Shown here one piece after another: positions 8,119-10,000 of a DNA stretch of 10,000 nt (position 1 is its first letter; each line of letters begins with the position of its first letter). Where the stretch lies: positions 1 to 10,000 of the forward strand of contig NZ_JAIWOF010000219.1 of assembly GCF_020217025.1 (NCBI RefSeq), given 5' to 3'. The position numbers were made by a program, and so were the translations under genes. Origin of the DNA: Flavobacterium sp. Lineage in GTDB: Bacteria > Bacteroidota > Bacteroidia > Flavobacteriales > Flavobacteriaceae. Below the pieces are notes generated by a model, which had not been told where the DNA came from, ran no database searches, and saw nothing but the letters and a program-made list of their open reading frames with translations.

Positions 8119-8154
8119 GAAGTGAGTTGCTCTATCCAGCTGAGCTACGCAACC
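8081..8154 (-). tRNA. tRNA-Arg (anticodon TCT)
   Basis: A complete 74-nt cloverleaf on the minus strand. The acceptor stem pairs GGTTGCG with CGCGATC (two G-U pairs), the D arm begins GCTC, and the anticodon arm is ACTCA-CTTCTAA-TGAGT with anticodon TCT, reading AGA. The T arm is CCAGG-TTCGAAT-CCTGG and the discriminator base is A. CCA is not encoded (ACA follows the acceptor strand). It is the last gene of a Ser-Pro-Arg cluster and the likely integration target of the prophage on its 3' side. Confidence 0.97.
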
Positions 8155-8167
8155 TATTTTATTATCG

Positions 8168-8242
8168 TCGGGGTGGCAGGATTCGAACCTGCGGCCTCCT
8201 GCTCCCAAAGCAGGCGCGATAACCGGGCTACGCTACACCCCG
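8168..8242 (-). tRNA. tRNA-Pro (anticodon TGG)
   Basis: A complete 75-nt tRNA on the minus strand. The acceptor stem pairs CGGGGTG with CACCCCG, the anticodon arm is CCTGC-TTTGGGA-GCAGG with anticodon TGG, and the T arm is GCAGG-TTCGAAT-CCTGC. The discriminator is A and CCA is not encoded. A 13-nt spacer separates it from tRNA-Arg and a 17-nt spacer from tRNA-Ser, which fits one polycistronic transcript. Confidence 0.97.
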
Positions 8243-8259
8243 CAAAAAAAACAAAAAAG

Positions 8260-8343
8260 CGGAGAGACAGGGACTCGAACCCTGGCGACGGTTACCCGTC
8301 GACAGATTAGCAATCTGCTCCGTTACCACTCCGGCACCTCTCC
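8260..8343 (-). tRNA. tRNA-Ser (anticodon GCT)
   Basis: A complete 84-nt class II tRNA on the minus strand. The acceptor stem pairs GGAGAGG with TCTCTCC (one G-U pair), and the anticodon arm is GCAGA-TTGCTAA-TCTGT with anticodon GCT, reading AGC/AGU. The long variable arm CGACGG-GTAA-CCGTCG is diagnostic for serine. The T arm is CAGGG-TTCGAGT-CCCTG and the discriminator is G. It is the first gene of the cluster, about 30 nt downstream of the predicted transcription start. Confidence 0.97.
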
Positions 8344-8379
8344 TATTATTGTTGTAAGAACTTATCTTTTTTGCGGTTG

Positions 8380-8411
8380 CAAATGTATATTTTCATTCTT
8401 AATTATACAAC
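8380..8411 (-). promoter_or_regulatory. Bacteroidota-type promoter of the tRNA Ser-Pro-Arg operon
   Basis: On the minus strand TACATTTG (8380-8387) matches the Bacteroidota -7 consensus TAnnTTTG at every defined base. GTTG (8408-8411) is a 3-of-4 match to the -33 TTTG element, with a 20-nt spacer, inside the usual range. Transcription would start near 8373, leaving a leader of about 30 nt before the tRNA-Ser 5' end. Consensus and spacing are established for the phylum; use here is inferred. Confidence 0.7.
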
Positions 8412-8553
8412 ATTTTCGGGAGTTTTTTTCAATATATTTTTCTAATTTCTAAAAAAACGCTTACAATCAATACAATAGCTTTTTAATAAAAATGAAATCA
8501 AATTAGTAATATCAAAATAAAATTAGATTTCAACTTAGAATATCAACAAAAAC

Positions 8554-8586
8554 CTTGCCTCAATTCGAATAAAAATAGTAAATTCG
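8554..8586 (+). promoter_or_regulatory. Candidate promoter for the thiolase transcript
   Basis: TAAATTCG at 8579-8586 matches the -7 consensus TAnnTTTG at five of six defined bases. CTTG at 8554-8557 supplies a -33 TTG, 21 nt upstream. The start of transcription would fall near 8592, giving a leader of about 115 nt before the thiolase ATG. Such weak elements are frequent in AT-rich DNA, so this is tentative. Confidence 0.35.
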
Positions 8587-8602
8587 CAATTCAAATAAAA
8601 AA

Positions 8603-8671
8603 CCTTTCTATCATGAAATCGCCACTAACTAAAAGTTTGCCTAAGCAAACACCTTTAAATAGAAAGGCGAT
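8603..8671 (+). promoter_or_regulatory. Competing hairpins in the thiolase leader
   Basis: The segment ATAGAAAGGCGAT (8659-8671) has three possible upstream partners: CCTTTCTAT (8603-8611, 9 bp), ATCGCC (8618-8623, 6 bp with GGCGAT 8666-8671) and the local CCTTT (8652-8656, 5 bp). The pairings overlap and exclude each other. A separate small stem, GTTTGC-CTAA-GCAAAC (8635-8650), lies between. This could be an attenuation or translation-control leader; no known riboswitch was recognised. Confidence 0.35.
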
Positions 8672-8696
8672 AACATATATTACCGCTAATAAATAA
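8613..8696 (+). CDS. Possible short leader ORF, 27 aa
   Basis: ATG at 8613 opens a 27-codon frame ending in TAA at 8694-8696, only 11 nt before the thiolase start. The predicted peptide starts MKSPLTKSLPKQTPLNRK and is basic (six Lys/Arg) with no hydrophobic segment, so it is not a signal or toxin-like membrane peptide. It starts about 20 nt after the predicted transcription start. Its codons include the hairpins described for this leader, so it could be a regulatory upstream ORF coupled to the thiolase, or chance. I do not recognise the peptide. Confidence 0.3.
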   Translation: MKSPLTKSLPKQTPLNRKAITYITANK

Positions 8697-8707
8697 AATT
8701 TAAATAT

Positions 8708-9886
8708 ATGAATAAAAAAGTAGTTATCGTTTCTGCCGTAAGAACTCCAATTGGAAGTTTCATGGGAGCTTTATCTAGTGTACCTGCTACAAAATTAGGT
8801 GCTGCTGCCATCAAAGGCGCTTTAAATAAAATCAATTTAGACCCTAAATTAGTTGACGAAGTTTTAATGGGTAACGTAGTTCAAGCTGGAAACGGCCAAG
8901 CACCTGCAAGACAAGCCGCTTTATATGCTGGTTTATCTGAAAGTGTTGCTTGTACTACTGTAAATAAAGTTTGTGCTAGTGGTATGAAAGCCGTTATGCA
9001 AGGTGCTCAAGCTATCATGGCTGGCGATGCTGAAATCGTTGTTGCTGGTGGTATGGAAAACATGAGTTTGATTCCTCATTACGTTCATTTAAGAAATGGC
9101 GTGAAATTCGGACCAACTTCATTAGTAGACGGAATGCAAAAAGACGGTTTAACTGACGCATACGATAACAATGCTATGGGTGTTTGTGCTGACTTATGTG
9201 CAACTGAATACAACATTACAAGAGAAGCGCAAGATAACTTCGCAATTCAATCGTATGAGCGTTCTGCAGCTGCGTGGGAAGCTGGTAAGTTTGATGCAGA
9301 AATTGTTCCGGTAGAAGTTCCTCAAAGAAGAGGTGACGCTATCGTAGTTACTAAAGACGAAGAATTCACTAATGTGAAATTAGATAAAATTCCTTCATTA
9401 GCTGCGGTTTTCACAAAAGAAGGAACGGTTACAGCTGCTAACGCTTCAACTATTAATGACGGAGCTGCGGCTTTAGTATTAATGAGCGAAGAAAAAGCAC
9501 AATCTTTAGGATTAACTCCTTTAGCTTATATTAAATCATACGCTGATGCGGCTCAAGAACCAAAATGGTTTACAACTGCACCTGCAAAAGCATTACCAAA
9601 AGCATTAGACAAAGCTGGTTTAACAGTTACTGATGTTGATTTCTTCGAATTTAATGAAGCTTTCGCTGTAGTTGGATTAGCTAATGCACAAATATTAGGA
9701 TTAGACAATGATAAAATCAATGTAAACGGTGGAGCTGTTTCTTTAGGTCACCCACTTGGATGTTCTGGAGCTAGAATTATCGTTACGTTAATCAATGTTT
9801 TAAACCAAAACAATGCTAAAATTGGTGCAGCTGCTATCTGTAATGGTGGTGGTGGTGCTTCGGCAATTGTTATTGAAAGAGCATAA
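8708..9886 (+). CDS. Acetyl-CoA C-acetyltransferase (thiolase)
   Basis: A complete 392-aa biosynthetic-type thiolase, the usual length for this family. It catalyses the reversible condensation of two acetyl-CoA to acetoacetyl-CoA plus CoA in the cytoplasm. This serves acetoacetyl-CoA formation, ketone-body-type metabolism or the last step of short-chain beta-oxidation. All catalytic residues are present: nucleophile Cys89 in NKVCASGMKA, Asn316 in FNEAF, His348 in SLGHPLGCSG and Cys378 in ICNGGGGAS. These numbers coincide with the Zoogloea enzyme as I recall it. The GGMENMS and GTVTAANASTINDGAAAL signatures are also present. The style (SYERSAAAWEAGKF, ICNGGGGAS) resembles the mitochondrial ACAT1 branch. 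Family names in use include atoB, phaA and thlA; specificity for acetoacetyl-CoA over longer chains is inferred. There is no Shine-Dalgarno, only an A/T-rich leader. It looks like a host gene: its base composition is less AT-biased than the prophage. Confidence 0.95.
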   Translation: MNKKVVIVSAVRTPIGSFMGALSSVPATKLGAAAIKGALNKINLDPKLVDEVLMGNVVQAGNGQAPARQAALYAGLSESVACTTVNKVCASGMKAVMQGAQAIMAGDAEIVVAGGMENMSLIPHYVHLRNGVKFGPTSLVDGMQKDGLTDAYDNNAMGVCADLCATEYNITREAQDNFAIQSYERSAAAWEAGKFDAEIVPVEVPQRRGDAIVVTKDEEFTNVKLDKIPSLAAVFTKEGTVTAANASTINDGAAALVLMSEEKAQSLGLTPLAYIKSYADAAQEPKWFTTAPAKALPKALDKAGLTVTDVDFFEFNEAFAVVGLANAQILGLDNDKINVNGGAVSLGHPLGCSGARIIVTLINVLNQNNAKIGAAAICNGGGGASAIVIERA

Positions 9887-9900
9887 TTTATAATTTTATT

Positions 9901-9955
9901 AATGGTGAATTTTGAATTTTAGTTACATTTGTAATTAAATTCTTAATTCATCATT
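9901..9955. repeat. Long AT-rich imperfect palindrome downstream of the thiolase
   Basis: AATGGTGAATT (9901-9911) pairs with AATTCATCATT (9945-9955) over 11 positions with one G-U. After a TT/TT internal loop, 9914-9926 pairs with 9931-9942 with one bulged T and one G-U, around a 4-nt ATTT loop. It lies 14 nt after the thiolase stop and is followed by a T-rich stretch, so it may act as a terminator in either direction. It also resembles the GAATTATGAATT-like AT-rich palindromes scattered between genes in Flavobacterium genomes. Confidence 0.5.
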
Positions 9956-10000
9956 TCTTATTTTGAACCAACATGTTTGGAATTTGTAATTTAGCCATAG

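Larger units (their letters stand above)
8344..8612. other. AT-rich divergent intergenic region
   Basis: This gene-free stretch separates the leftward tRNA operon from the rightward thiolase gene. It holds the tRNA promoter at its left end and a candidate thiolase promoter at 8554-8586. The part between about 8412 and 8550 is very AT-rich with short A and T runs. I see no reading frame, RNA gene or convincing repeat in that part. Confidence 0.6.

Noticed and set aside
8056..8310. An 84-codon open frame on the + strand across the tRNA cluster
   Set aside because: It is antisense to three well-formed tRNAs. Its apparent motifs (GFEPGTYSLE, GFEPAASCSQ) are the familiar false translations of tRNA T-arms.
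1..10000. CRISPR array, insertion sequence, defence island or toxin-antitoxin pair
   Set aside because: No regularly spaced repeats, transposase motifs or recognisable defence or toxin domains were found on either strand.

Overview
The window is AT-rich DNA from a Bacteroidota bacterium, most likely Flavobacterium or a close relative. The signs are A/T-rich spacers without Shine-Dalgarno sites, a TAnnTTTG-type promoter element in front of the tRNAs, a BACON-like domain, and protein styles typical of this phylum. It spans the right-hand end of a prophage and the host chromosome beside it.

Positions 1-6768 hold the distal part of a phage tail module, all on the + strand and tightly packed (gaps of 1 and 2 nt, then a 23-nt overlap). 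In order these are the C-terminal part of a tail tape measure protein that began before the window, a 134-aa protein I do not recognise, a 731-aa tail protein with a BACON/Ig-like domain and a Dit-like C-terminal half, and a 633-aa protein that looks like a tail hub or tip component. The order (tape measure, then distal tail, then hub) is that of a long-tailed phage. A strong hairpin at 6773-6797 ends this operon and also ends the convergent integrase gene.

Positions 6784-7983 (minus strand) encode a tyrosine recombinase with a complete catalytic set. Upstream of it is a short non-coding strip (7984-8080) with nested inverted repeats, and then the 3' end of a tRNA-Arg gene. This is the usual layout of a prophage integrated into a tRNA 3' end. 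The other attachment site would lie to the left, outside the window.

Positions 8081-8343 carry three host tRNA genes read right to left: Ser(GCU), Pro(UGG), Arg(UCU). A convincing promoter lies at 8380-8411. A 364-nt divergent intergenic region follows. It also holds a possible promoter, a 27-codon short ORF and competing hairpins in front of a complete acetyl-CoA acetyltransferase gene (8708-9886) of the chromosomal housekeeping type. A long AT-rich imperfect palindrome follows that gene.

No CRISPR array, insertion sequence, toxin-antitoxin pair or defence cassette was found. The less ordinary signals are the BACON-like domain in a tail protein, the inverted repeats beside the attachment site, the terminator built from integrase codons, and the structured short-ORF leader of the thiolase.
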